Of a stretch of 32,389 nucleotides of DNA, positions 7,903 to 15,830 are shown piece after piece (the stretch's first letter is position 1; every line of letters starts with the position of its first letter). The notes under the pieces were generated by a model. That model did no database searches, was not told the DNA's origin, and saw only the letters and a program-made list of their open reading frames with translations. Position numbers and translations under genes: made by a program. Source of the stretch: Pseudomonadales bacterium (GTDB taxonomy: Bacteria; Pseudomonadota; Gammaproteobacteria; Pseudomonadales; Alcanivoracaceae); assembly GCA_022360555.1 (NCBI GenBank), contig JAKSCQ010000234.1, positions 1 to 32,389 on the forward strand, read 5' to 3'.

Positions 7903-9699
7903 TCAGTGTGCTACGGCTCCAGCAGCACCACGGGGAACCCGGATATCCTCCACAATGTGCTGGATGTGATCCGGCGGCGGTGCGGTTACCCGGGAGACCG
8001 CAAAGGCCACCGCGAAGTTGAGCACCATGCCCAGGGTACCGATCCCCTCCGGCGACACACCCAGCAGCCAGTGCTCGGCGTTGTTCAGCTCCGGCGACAC
8101 AAACTTGAAGAAGACGATGTAGCAGAAGGTGAAGGTCAGCCCCACCAACATGCCGGCAATCGCACCCTCCTTGTTCATGCGCTTGTAGAAGATGCCCATG
8201 AGAATCACCGGGAAGAAGCTGGCCGCAGCAAGCCCGAAGGCAAATGCCACCACCTGGGCCACAAAGCCGGGTGGATTGATCCCGAAGTAACCGGCGATGC
8301 AGATCGCCACCACTGCCGCGCCACGTGCCGCCAGCAGTTCCTGCTTCTCGGTAATATCCGGCTTGATGGTTTTCTTCAGCAAGTCATGGGAGATGGCACT
8401 GGAAATCACCAGCAACAGCCCCGCTGCCGTGGACAGGGCCGCTGCCACACCGCCCGCCGCCACCAGGGCGATCACCCAGGCCGGCAGGTTGCCGATTTCC
8501 GGGTTGGCCAGCACGATGATGTCGCGGTCGATATACACTTCGGACGCATTGTCGGTGGGCGCATTGGTCACCACACGCTCGCCCTGGGTACCCTTCGCCT
8601 CGTCGCGGCTGCCGGCAAAGGTGGGCTTGCCCTCGAACGGCGCCCCCGCACGCATCTGGACTGCACCATCGCCATTCTTGTCCACCCAGCCAATCAAACC
8701 GGAATTCTCCCAGTTGTAGAACCACTCGGGCAGTTCGGTGTACTGGGTTTCATTGACGGTATCGATCAAGTTGAGGCGGGCAAAGGCACCCACCGCCGGG
8801 GCAGAGGTGTACAGCAGGGCAATGAAGAACAGGGCCCAGCCGGCACTGATTCGGGCATCGCGCACCCGCGGCACGGTAAAGAAGCGTACGATGACGTGAG
8901 GCAGGCCAGCGGTACCGCACATCAGGGCCGCGGCAATAAAGAACACGTCGATGGTGGACTTGGAACCTTCGGTGTATTCGGTGAAGCCCAGGTCCGTCAC
9001 CACCTGGTCCAGCTTGTGCAGCAGGTAGACGCCGGAATCATTGCCGGCGGCATCCAGCACCGTGCCCCCGAAACCGGTCTGCGGCAGGACGTGGCCGGTC
9101 ATCATGATGGACAGGAATACCGCAGGTACCAGGAAGGCGAAGATCAGTACGCAGTACTGGGCCACCTGGGTATAGGTAATGCCTTTCATGCCACCCAGTA
9201 CGGCATAGAAGAACACAATGGCCATGCCAATGATCACGCCCACATTCACATCCACTTCCAGGAAGCGGGCAAACACGATACCGGTACCGCGCATCTGGCC
9301 GGCTACATAGGTGAACGACACAAAGATCACGCAGATCACCGCCACCGTTCTTGCCACATTGGAGTAGTAACGGTCACCGATGAAATCCGGCACGGTGAAC
9401 TTGCCGAACTTGCGCAGGTAAGGCGCCAGCAGCATGGCCAGCAACACATACCCCCCGGTCCACCCCATCAGGTATACCGAGGCGTCATAACCGGCGTAGG
9501 CAATGATCCCGGCCATGGAAATAAAAGAGGCCGCGGACATCCAGTCCGCCGCCGTAGCCGCGCCGTTGGCGACGGGAGACACGCCACCACCAGCCACGTA
9601 AAAGTCCTTGGTCGAGCCAGCGCGCGACCAGATCGCTATCCCGATGTAGAGCGCAAAGGAGCCGCCCACAAAGAGATAGGTCAGAGTTTGAATATCCAT
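7903..9699 (-). CDS. Sodium/solute symporter, VC_2705 family (acetate permease-like)
   Basis: A 598-residue inner-membrane transporter of the SSS family, of the type that pairs with a DUF4212 subunit. About 13 hydrophobic segments are visible. The N-terminal core has DFYVAGGGVSPVANGAATAADWMSA-like text, the usual SSS signature start, followed by SFISMAG. A large hydrophilic loop (about residues 330-395), rich in acidic and polar residues (WVDKNGDGAVQ), is typical of this subfamily. ATG at 9699 has a GAGGG ribosome binding site 7-8 nt upstream. It lies 15 nt after the DUF4212 gene. Sodium-coupled uptake of acetate or another short carboxylate is the likely role, inferred from the CrbS-type kinase and locus layout; substrate identity is not shown by sequence. 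Confidence 0.9.
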   Translation of the reverse strand: MDIQTLTYLFVGGSFALYIGIAIWSRAGSTKDFYVAGGGVSPVANGAATAADWMSAASFISMAGIIAYAGYDASVYLMGWTGGYVLLAMLLAPYLRKFGKFTVPDFIGDRYYSNVARTVAVICVIFVSFTYVAGQMRGTGIVFARFLEVDVNVGVIIGMAIVFFYAVLGGMKGITYTQVAQYCVLIFAFLVPAVFLSIMMTGHVLPQTGFGGTVLDAAGNDSGVYLLHKLDQVVTDLGFTEYTEGSKSTIDVFFIAAALMCGTAGLPHVIVRFFTVPRVRDARISAGWALFFIALLYTSAPAVGAFARLNLIDTVNETQYTELPEWFYNWENSGLIGWVDKNGDGAVQMRAGAPFEGKPTFAGSRDEAKGTQGERVVTNAPTDNASEVYIDRDIIVLANPEIGNLPAWVIALVAAGGVAAALSTAAGLLLVISSAISHDLLKKTIKPDITEKQELLAARGAAVVAICIAGYFGINPPGFVAQVVAFAFGLAAASFFPVILMGIFYKRMNKEGAIAGMLVGLTFTFCYIVFFKFVSPELNNAEHWLLGVSPEGIGTLGMVLNFAVAFAVSRVTAPPPDHIQHIVEDIRVPRGAAGAVAH

Positions 9700-9714
9700 G
9701 ATGCTTCCCTCTCT

Positions 9715-9972
9715 TTATTCTTCGTGGACGTCGAATTTGCGATCCAGCTTGTTCATGGAATGCGCATACATGACGATCAACACCAGGAACACATAGATGG
9801 CTCCCTGCTGCGCAAACCAGAAACCCAGCTTGAATCCGAACAGTTGAATCTGATTGAGCTCATCCACCAGCAAAATGCCGCAGCCGTAGGAGACGGCGAA
9901 CCAGATTGCCAGGTAGGTAAGAATCAATCGCAGGTTGGCGGCCCAGTAGGCGCGGGCATTTTCTTCTTTCAT
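9715..9972 (-). CDS. DUF4212 small subunit of the sodium/solute symporter
   Basis: An 85-residue membrane protein with two hydrophobic segments (about 14-35 and 51-72) and charged ends, beginning MKEENARAYWAANLRL. This is the DUF4212 layout: YjcH-like small subunits found directly upstream of VC_2705-type symporters. ATG at 9972 is chosen because a GAGGG ribosome binding site lies 8 nt upstream. It is the first gene of the minus-strand acetate-locus run, so the operon promoter should lie in 9973-10200. Confidence 0.88.
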   Translation of the reverse strand: MKEENARAYWAANLRLILTYLAIWFAVSYGCGILLVDELNQIQLFGFKLGFWFAQQGAIYVFLVLIVMYAHSMNKLDRKFDVHEE

Positions 9973-10070
9973 TACTCGTCCCTCTGCGTCCTCGTGATTA
10001 CAGGCCATCCTCCCTGTCGGGGATCAGGCTCGATACCAAGACTAGCCAAAGGGGTGGGGGGGCACAGTAT

Positions 10071-10080
10071 GACTTTAGTC
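10071..10080. promoter_or_regulatory. Candidate operator upstream of the symporter operon
   Basis: GACTTTAGTC is an inverted GACT...AGTC pair about 100 nt upstream of the DUF4212 start. Position and symmetry fit a regulator site for the CrbR-type protein encoded nearby, but I know no consensus that proves this and see only one perfect copy. Confidence 0.25.
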
Positions 10081-10205
10081 GAACCTGCCACGGCAGGCGG
10101 CGTCAGAATCTCACGCCAAAAACGGACAGATGCCCTGTCGCCATCCGTGTTTTCCGCTAGAATGCGGCGCTTGACCTGGCTGTTTTACCAAATGGTGTGC
10201 AGTAG

Positions 10206-10302
10206 GCGAGTGGGAAGCCCTTCCAGTGTGTTCAGGCTGCGCCGTGTCAGGCCGGGCGCCTTTTCAAGCAGCATGGGCGTACTGGAAAGGCTTCCCGCTC
10301 GC
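10206..10302. repeat. Long imperfect inverted repeat / stem-loop
   Basis: The arms 10206-10227 and 10281-10302 (22 bp each) pair with 20 Watson-Crick pairs, one G-T pair and one mismatch, around a 53-nt loop. No T run follows on either strand. A TAGAAT box 43 nt upstream on the plus strand could start a transcript through it. It could be a structured leader, a small RNA or a palindromic repeat. Confidence 0.65.
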
Positions 10303-10457
10303 ATAATGCATAGCAAGCGTAACCCCCGACAGAATGCTTCTTGCCTGAATAGTCGTATTCGTCCCTGGCAGTACCAACGGCGGCTTCAGGAGCGCTTTGG
10401 TGAAACAGCCAGGTCCGGCCTGGGGGAGGCCTACACCACAACGACAACGGACGATCT

Positions 10458-11456
10458 ATGAAATTCGCACGATGGATACTGTGCGCCCTGTTGATTCTTA
10501 TCCTGGCCGCGTCACTGTCACTGCAATTTGCACCCACCCTGGGAGACTGGCCACGCGCCGCCAAACAGCCGCCACCCGAACCCGGCCAGGTATCCCTGAC
10601 CTTCCTGGGCACCAGCACCGTCCTGATCTCTGATGGCACCACGCATCTGCTCACCGACGGCTATTTCTCCCGGGTCAGCATTCCCGAGCTGTTTACCCGT
10701 ATCGCCCCGAACCGGGAGCGCATCCAGCAGGCTCTGGACCAGGCCGGGATCGACACCCTGGATGCCATTGCTGTGCTGCATTCGCATTTCGACCATGTGA
10801 TGGATTCCGGCATTGTCGCCGAGATGACCGGGGCGCAGATGCTCGGCTCGTCGTCTTCGGCCATGGTGGGGCGAGGCAGTGGCCTGGCCGAGGAAAGAAT
10901 CACCACCGTGCAGACGCACCACCCTTATCGCTTCGGGGATTTCACCCTGTACTTTGTGCCGGCAGGCCATGTCCCGCTGCCAGACATCATCGAAAACTGG
11001 ACCGGCAAAGGGGAAATCACCGAGCCGGTGACGCCCCCTGCGCCACTGGGCGCCTGGGAAGAAGGGCAAAGCTACGGGCTGGTCATTACCCACCCCGCCG
11101 GCAACTTGCTGATTCAGGGGAGTGCCGGCATGCAACCGGGAGAGCTTGACCGCTACCAGGCGGACTATGCCCTGCTGGCCAGTGCCAGCCTGGGCAAGCA
11201 GAGTGAGGCCTATCAACAGGGGTTCATGGAGGAAACCGCCGGGGCGGTGGGAGCACACACCGTCATTCCGGTGCACTGGGATAATTTCTTTGTCGAGCTG
11301 ACGGCAGAGGTGCCCCCCCTGCCCTGGGTGCTGGATAACCTGGACGCCTCTTTCCACGCCATGGCCGATCGGCATGATGGAGACTTTCTGGTCTTGCCCC
11401 CCTTCCAGCGTTTTACGCTGGAACCTCCGACTGCTGCGACAGATACGGCACCATAG
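10458..11456 (+). CDS. MBL-fold metallohydrolase, membrane-anchored or secreted
   Basis: A 332-residue protein beginning with a basic N-terminus and a hydrophobic segment (about 5-25), read as a signal peptide or membrane anchor, so the enzyme domain probably faces the periplasm. The metallo-beta-lactamase fold starts at VSLTFLGTSTVLIS. The metal-binding motif is HSHFDHVMD (about residue 110), followed by AGHVP and a late VHWDNF that can supply further metal ligands. The substrate is unknown. The ribosome binding site is weak (GGAC). Its last 44 nt overlap the dusC 3' end on the opposite strand. The family includes many hydrolases, so no closer name is justified. Confidence 0.85.
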   Translation: MKFARWILCALLILILAASLSLQFAPTLGDWPRAAKQPPPEPGQVSLTFLGTSTVLISDGTTHLLTDGYFSRVSIPELFTRIAPNRERIQQALDQAGIDTLDAIAVLHSHFDHVMDSGIVAEMTGAQMLGSSSSAMVGRGSGLAEERITTVQTHHPYRFGDFTLYFVPAGHVPLPDIIENWTGKGEITEPVTPPAPLGAWEEGQSYGLVITHPAGNLLIQGSAGMQPGELDRYQADYALLASASLGKQSEAYQQGFMEETAGAVGAHTVIPVHWDNFFVELTAEVPPLPWVLDNLDASFHAMADRHDGDFLVLPPFQRFTLEPPTAATDTAP

Positions 11457-12354
11457 CCGCCGGCGACTGGATACGCTTGACCTGCTCCAGCAGAACACCG
11501 GCCTCCGGCCAGCGCCGACGCAGGTAGCTGAGCCATTGCTTGACGCGACCGGCCACCTGGGCATCCGTCCCGGTGCCGGTGACATCCGCCAGAAACGCCT
11601 GCAATACCGGCAGGATTTCCTGCCAGTGGGTGGGCCTGCCGGTACGCAGGGCTCGGACCAGCCAGGGGTTGGCCACGGCCCCCCGCCCCAACATCAGGTC
11701 CTGGCAACCGCTTTCGGCCTGACAGCGGCGAGCATCTTCCGGTGTCCAGATTTCGCCGTTGGCGATCACCGGAATCGACACCGCCTCGCGCAACTGGCCG
11801 ATACGGTCCCACCAGGCCGGAGGGCGATACCCCTGGCGCTTGGTGCGGCCATGCACGGTCAGCCAGGCGGCACCGGCGGATTCCACTGCCCTGGCGTTCT
11901 CAATAGCCAGGTGATCTTCTTCATTGCCCAGACGCATCTTCACCGACACGGTGATGGCCGCCGGCACAGCTCGACGGACGGCAGCCGTCACCGCGTGCAC
12001 CAGCTCCGGCTCATCCAGAAGCACCGCCCCGCCACGGTGACGATTCACCGTTTTGGCCGGGCAACCGAAATTCAGATCGATAGCCGGCGCTCCCAGTTCC
12101 ACCGCACGCACGGCGTTTTCCGCCATGCACACCGGATCAGACCCCAGCAGTTGTAGGTGCACGGGAATACCCGCCCGGGTGCGCGCGCCATGCTTCAGCT
12201 CGGGGCACCAGCGATAGAACACCCTGGGCGGCAGCAACTGCCCACTAACGCGGACAAACTCACTGACACACCAATCGTAATCCCCCACATCGGTCAGCGC
12301 CTGCCGGACCCAGAAGTCCGCCAGGCCTTCCATCGGGGCCAAAATCAGTTTCAT
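11413..12354 (-). CDS. dusC: tRNA-dihydrouridine synthase, DusC-like
   Basis: A 313-residue FMN enzyme that reduces uridine in tRNA. It starts MKLILAPMEGLAD, the usual Dus opening. NFGCPAKTVNRHRGGA carries the catalytic Cys98; KMRLG, HGRTKRQGY and PVIANGEIWTPEDA are FMN/phosphate-binding strands; MLGRGAVANPWL is the conserved late motif. Length and the GCPAKTVNRHRGG form fit DusC (U16 in E. coli) better than DusA or DusB. ATG at 12354 is preceded by TAGAAT with only 7 nt between, suggesting a leaderless transcript; a second ATG at 12363 is possible. The gene overlaps the MBL gene by 44 nt tail to tail. Confidence 0.9.
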   Translation of the reverse strand: MKLILAPMEGLADFWVRQALTDVGDYDWCVSEFVRVSGQLLPPRVFYRWCPELKHGARTRAGIPVHLQLLGSDPVCMAENAVRAVELGAPAIDLNFGCPAKTVNRHRGGAVLLDEPELVHAVTAAVRRAVPAAITVSVKMRLGNEEDHLAIENARAVESAGAAWLTVHGRTKRQGYRPPAWWDRIGQLREAVSIPVIANGEIWTPEDARRCQAESGCQDLMLGRGAVANPWLVRALRTGRPTHWQEILPVLQAFLADVTGTGTDAQVAGRVKQWLSYLRRRWPEAGVLLEQVKRIQSPAAMVPYLSQQSEVPA

Positions 12355-12361
12355 GGCGCGC

Positions 12362-12367
12362 ATTCTA
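12362..12367 (-). promoter_or_regulatory. Candidate -10 box of dusC (leaderless start)
   Basis: TAGAAT on the minus strand, followed by 7 nt (GCGCGCC) and then the dusC ATG. With normal -10 to start-site spacing, transcription would begin at or next to the ATG. ribD has the same arrangement (TAGAAT, GCCCGCC, ATG). The -35 region is weak. Confidence 0.45.
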
Positions 12368-12694
12368 GCAGAAACGGACTTCTCGCGACCTTGCGCGCAG
12401 TCAGAATCCAATGGTGGCCAAGCCGACAAGAACGGTCTCTTCCATTTTCCGCACATACATTTTGCGCACAATAAGCGCATGGGATGCGGTGAAAAATCAC
12501 CGCCGCTATTCTCTGTTTTCCACGGGTTTTCGCCGTCGTTCCCAATGTTTACAAGAATTGGGAATAGTTCCAAAATTTCTGATGTTTCCTTGCAATCATC
12601 TCTGCCATTTGCCAACGTGAACAACAATGCCCATGAATAATGGAAGCATGATGGGCGCGGAATTGACGTCAACCAGGCAATGTGAGGATAGACA
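12368..12694. promoter_or_regulatory. Regulatory region upstream of dctP with several palindromes
   Basis: About 330 bases without a gene, between divergent dusC and dctP. Inverted repeats: TGCGC/GCGCA at 12463-12479; GCGGTGA/TCACCGC with a 4-nt loop at 12486-12503; TTCCCAAT/ATTGGGAA with a 10-nt spacer at 12539-12564; and a perfect palindrome TTGACGTCAA at 12663-12672, just upstream of the dctP ribosome binding site (GAGG, 7 nt before ATG). The last two look like regulator binding sites. I see no sigma-54 box. Confidence 0.45.
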
Positions 12695-13756
12695 ATGACC
12701 ATTCGATCATTCCCAGGCGCCATCGTCGCCGCTGTAATGATGGCCGCTCTGGCAGCATGCAGCGACAACGGCGGAGACAACGGCAGCAAGCAGGCCAGCG
12801 CCGAGGCAGAAGGACAGAACTGGCGCTACGCCCACGAGGAATACGAAGGTGATGTGCAGGACGTCTTTGCCTACAAATTCAAGGAATATGTAGAAGACAA
12901 TTCACCGCACACCGTACAGATCCACCGTTTTGGCGAGCTGGGCGAATCCGATGACATCATGGAACTCACCCAGGCCGGCGTGCTGCAGTTCGTCAACCAG
13001 TCCCCGGGCTTTACCGGCTCGTTGATTCCCGAAGCCCAGATTTTCTTCATCCCCTATCTGCTTCCCGTTGAAGACAAAAAGATTGTCCAGTTCTTCAAGG
13101 AAAGTACAGCCATTAACGAGATGTTCCCGAAACTGTACGAAGAACAGGGGCTGGAACTGCTGGCCATGTACCCGGAAGGGGAAGTAGTCGTAACCGCCGA
13201 CGAGAAGGTCACCTCGCCGGAAGATTTCCACGGCAAGAACATCCGGGTAATGACCAACCCGCTGCTGTCCGAAACCTACGAGGCCTTCGGTGCCACCCCC
13301 ACTCCCCTGCCCTGGGGCGAAGTGTATGGCGCCCTGCAGACCAACATCATCCAGGGGCAGGAAAACCCCATCTTCTGGATTCAGTCCGGTGGTCTGTACG
13401 AAGTCTCGCCCAATCTGATCTTTACCGGCCATAGCCAGTTCGTCACCGCCATGATGGCCAACCAGGAGTTCTATAACGGCCTGTCCGAGGAGGACAAGAA
13501 GCTGGTGCAAGAGGCCACCGACTACGCCAGAAAGCATATCTTCGACTACGTCCCCGGACTCGGCGAGGAAATGCTGGAAAAAATCCTGGCAGACAGTGAC
13601 GAGGTTACCGTGACCCGCCTCACCGAAGAACAGCGCCAGGCCTTCCGGGACAAGGCGCCACAGGTAGAGGAAAAGTTCGTTGAAATGACCGGCGATCGTG
13701 GCGAAAAACTGCTCAAGCAGTTCAAGGCCGACCTCGAGCAGGTCACCGCTGAATAA
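12695..13756 (+). CDS. dctP: TRAP transporter solute-binding lipoprotein DctP
   Basis: A 353-residue periplasmic receptor for a TRAP transporter of the DctP family. The N-terminus is a lipoprotein signal with lipobox LAAC, Cys22 being the lipidation site, followed by a flexible Gly/Asn/Ser/Ala-rich linker. The mature part has the DctP hallmarks: GDVQDVFAYKFKE early, VMTNPLLSETYEAFGATPTPLPWGEVYGALQ in the middle (arginine and the PLPWGEVY strand contact the carboxylate), then GQENPIFWI. Family members usually bind C4-dicarboxylates or related organic acids; the exact ligand cannot be read here. It starts at ATG 12695 with a GAGG ribosome binding site. A terminator separates it from dctQ and dctM. 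Confidence 0.9.
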   Translation: MTIRSFPGAIVAAVMMAALAACSDNGGDNGSKQASAEAEGQNWRYAHEEYEGDVQDVFAYKFKEYVEDNSPHTVQIHRFGELGESDDIMELTQAGVLQFVNQSPGFTGSLIPEAQIFFIPYLLPVEDKKIVQFFKESTAINEMFPKLYEEQGLELLAMYPEGEVVVTADEKVTSPEDFHGKNIRVMTNPLLSETYEAFGATPTPLPWGEVYGALQTNIIQGQENPIFWIQSGGLYEVSPNLIFTGHSQFVTAMMANQEFYNGLSEEDKKLVQEATDYARKHIFDYVPGLGEEMLEKILADSDEVTVTRLTEEQRQAFRDKAPQVEEKFVEMTGDRGEKLLKQFKADLEQVTAE

Positions 13757-13773
13757 ATCGTTTCGATGAACCC

Positions 13774-13795
13774 CGGGGGCAGAACCCTGCCCCCG
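13774..13795 (+). other. GC-rich hairpin after dctP
   Basis: A perfect 9-bp stem CGGGGGCAG/CTGCCCCCG with an AACC loop, 18 nt after the dctP stop codon and without a T run. It could protect the dctP message from 3' exonucleases ahead of the terminator that follows. Confidence 0.6.
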
Positions 13796-13821
13796 CATGT
13801 TCAGAAGAATGAGTCGCAGCC

Positions 13822-13853
13822 AGGCAGTCGCGAATCAGGCACTGCCTTTTTTT
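13822..13853 (+). terminator. Intrinsic terminator between dctP and dctQ
   Basis: Stem AGGCAGT/ACTGCCT with a 12-nt loop, followed by seven T residues (13847-13853). It lies between the solute receptor gene and the two membrane subunit genes and probably acts as a partial terminator that makes receptor message exceed permease message. Confidence 0.75.
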
Positions 13854-13923
13854 ATTCCTGGCAGCGCACAAGGCGATCCGGCCCGAAGGATCCGTTCCGG
13901 CACAATGAAAGAAGGGAACACGT

Positions 13924-14499
13924 ATGAGTGATGACGATACATCACACCACGACTCCAGCCTCCCCGGTTTTCTCGGCACCATCGATAACGGCATCGCCCG
14001 AATCGAGGCCATCATACTGGCTCTCGGCGTTCTGCTGATGGCCGTCAATACCGTGGCCAACGTGGTAGGCCGCTTTATCTTCGGTGAAAGCCTGCATTTT
14101 TCTGAAGAGGTCAACCGCATCCTGATTGTCCTGATCACCTTTGCCGGGCTTGGCTACGCCGCCCGCCATGGCCGACATATCCGTATGTCCGCCCTTTATG
14201 ACGTCTTTCCCGCCCAGGTGCGGCGGGTGATGATGATTCTGATCAGTTTCGTCACCGCAATCGTCATGTTTTTCCTGTGTTGGTACTCGGTCAGTTATAT
14301 CCACTCGGTCTACGAGACCGGACGCGTACTGCCCACACTCGGCTTTCCCATTTACATCATTTATCTCTGGGTACCTGTGGGCCTGGCTATCACCGGTATT
14401 CAATACACCATGACCGGCATCAAGAATATCGTTTCCCGGGATGTCTACCTGTCCACCTCGGTGCTAGACGGTTATGACGAGAAAGAGACGGAGGTCTGA
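13924..14499 (+). CDS. dctQ: TRAP transporter small permease DctQ
   Basis: A 191-residue inner-membrane protein with four hydrophobic segments (about 30-50, 63-82, 101-122, 143-163), the DctQ arrangement. The sequence after the first segment, VANVVGRFIFGESLHFSEEVNR, matches the conserved N-V-x-x-R-x-x-F and S-E-E pattern of the family. It forms the permease with DctM, driven by an ion gradient. ATG at 13924 has an AAGGG ribosome binding site. The gene ends 3 nt before dctM, so the two are translated together. Confidence 0.9.
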   Translation: MSDDDTSHHDSSLPGFLGTIDNGIARIEAIILALGVLLMAVNTVANVVGRFIFGESLHFSEEVNRILIVLITFAGLGYAARHGRHIRMSALYDVFPAQVRRVMMILISFVTAIVMFFLCWYSVSYIHSVYETGRVLPTLGFPIYIIYLWVPVGLAITGIQYTMTGIKNIVSRDVYLSTSVLDGYDEKETEV

Positions 14500-14502
14500 A
14501 TA

Positions 14503-15786
14503 ATGGCTTGGATCATGTTTCTCGTCATGCTGGCGCTGTTGTTGTTCGGGTTTCCCATGAAGATTCCGTTGATCATCGGTGCCGTTGTCGGCTTCGTGAT
14601 GATGTTCGACGGTTTCGACCGCATGGATTTCTTTATCCAGCAGATGCTGGCCGGCATCCGCCCCACCGCCCTGATCGCGGTGCCCATGTTTATTCTAGCC
14701 GCCGATATCATGACGCGCGGGCAATCCGCCGACCGGTTAGTGAAGATGGTGATGGCCTTTATCGGCCATATCAAAGGCGGGCTGGCAGTGAGTACCGCCA
14801 CCTCCTGCACCTTGTTTGGTGCCGTCTCCGGCTCCACCCAGGCCACCGTGGTGGCCGTGGGCTCACCACTGCGCCCGAAGATGCTGGAATCCGGCTATAA
14901 GGACTCCTTTACCCTGGCGCTGATCCTCAACGCCAGTGACATCGCCCTCCTGATCCCGCCCAGCATCGGCATGATCATCTACGGCGTCATCTCCGGCACC
15001 TCCATCGCCGAGCTTTTTATTGCCGGGATCGGGCCCGGACTGCTGATCCTGGCCATGTTTTCCGCCTATTGCGTGTTTTATGCCTGGCGCATGGATGTAC
15101 CCACCGAGGAAAAGGCGAGCTGGCGCGAACGGTTTATCTCCGTGCGCGAAGCCCTGTGGCCGCTGGGCTTCCCCGTCATCATCGTCGGCGGTATCTACGG
15201 AGGCATTTTCAGCCCCACCGAAGCGGCCGCCGCCTGCGTGCTTTATGCCGTGATCCTGGAGTTCGGTATCTTCCGGTCCCTGAAAGCCATGGATATCTAT
15301 GCCATCGCCAAGTCCACCGGCCTGATCACCGCCGTGGTCTTTATTCTGGTGGCGGTGGGCAATGGCTTTTCCTGGATCATCTCCTTCGCCCAGATTCCAC
15401 AAAGCGTGCTGGGTGCCGTCGGCATCAGCGAAGCCGGGCCCACCGGCGTGCTTGTCGCCATCGCCGTGGCTTTCTTTATTGCCTGCATGTTCGTCGACCC
15501 GATTGTGGTCATTCTGGTGCTGACACCGATCTTCGCCCCGGCCGTGGCCGCCACCGGACTGGACCCGGTGCATGTGGGCATCCTGATTACCATGATGGTG
15601 GCGGTCGGTTCGGCCACGCCCCCGTTTGGCTGCGATATTTTCACAGCCATCGCCATCTTCAAACGCCCCTACTGGGAAGTCATCCGGGGGACACCACCTT
15701 TTGTGTTGATGCTGTTGCTGGCCACGCTGCTGGTCATCCTGTTCCCACAAATCGCCCTGTGCCTGCGGGACCTGTTCTTTCAATAA
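14503..15786 (+). CDS. dctM: TRAP transporter large permease DctM
   Basis: A 427-residue inner-membrane protein with about 12-13 hydrophobic segments, the usual DctM length. Conserved stretches include FILAADIMTRG, AVSTATSCTLFGAVSGSTQATVVAVG (first re-entrant motif), LIPPSIGMIIYGVISGTSIAELFIAGIGPG, and the mirrored second half ending VGSATPPFGCDIF. It is the transport subunit that works with DctQ and takes substrate from DctP. ATG at 14503 has a GGAGG ribosome binding site that overlaps the end of dctQ. The universal stress protein gene follows 44 nt downstream. Confidence 0.92.
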   Translation: MAWIMFLVMLALLLFGFPMKIPLIIGAVVGFVMMFDGFDRMDFFIQQMLAGIRPTALIAVPMFILAADIMTRGQSADRLVKMVMAFIGHIKGGLAVSTATSCTLFGAVSGSTQATVVAVGSPLRPKMLESGYKDSFTLALILNASDIALLIPPSIGMIIYGVISGTSIAELFIAGIGPGLLILAMFSAYCVFYAWRMDVPTEEKASWRERFISVREALWPLGFPVIIVGGIYGGIFSPTEAAAACVLYAVILEFGIFRSLKAMDIYAIAKSTGLITAVVFILVAVGNGFSWIISFAQIPQSVLGAVGISEAGPTGVLVAIAVAFFIACMFVDPIVVILVLTPIFAPAVAATGLDPVHVGILITMMVAVGSATPPFGCDIFTAIAIFKRPYWEVIRGTPPFVLMLLLATLLVILFPQIALCLRDLFFQ

Positions 15787-15830
15787 TGGATTGAGCAGAC
15801 CTCAAGGCCCGATACAGCAAGGAGGCAGGT

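Larger units (their letters stand above)
9973..10457. other. Divergent intergenic region between the symporter operon and the MBL gene
   Basis: About 485 bases without a convincing gene. From left to right it holds a candidate operator GACTTTAGTC (10071-10080), a short CCTGC/GCAGG hairpin at about 10086-10099, a TAGAAT box at 10158-10163 on the plus strand, and a 22-bp imperfect hairpin (10206-10302), listed separately. An open frame from 10162 to 10461 overlaps the MBL start but is rich in Arg and Ser, uses rare codons and runs through the hairpin, so I do not call it. Confidence 0.5.

Noticed and set aside
10162-10461. A 99-codon plus-strand open frame ending in ATGA overlap with the MBL gene start
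   Set aside because: Despite the overlap, the product is rich in Arg and Ser, uses rare codons, matches no fold I know and is interrupted in sense by a long inverted repeat; there is no ribosome binding site.
7831-10461. Very long plus-strand open frame opposite the symporter operon
   Set aside because: It is antisense to two well-recognised membrane protein genes; its His/Gly/Gln-rich product is typical of a GC-rich shadow frame.
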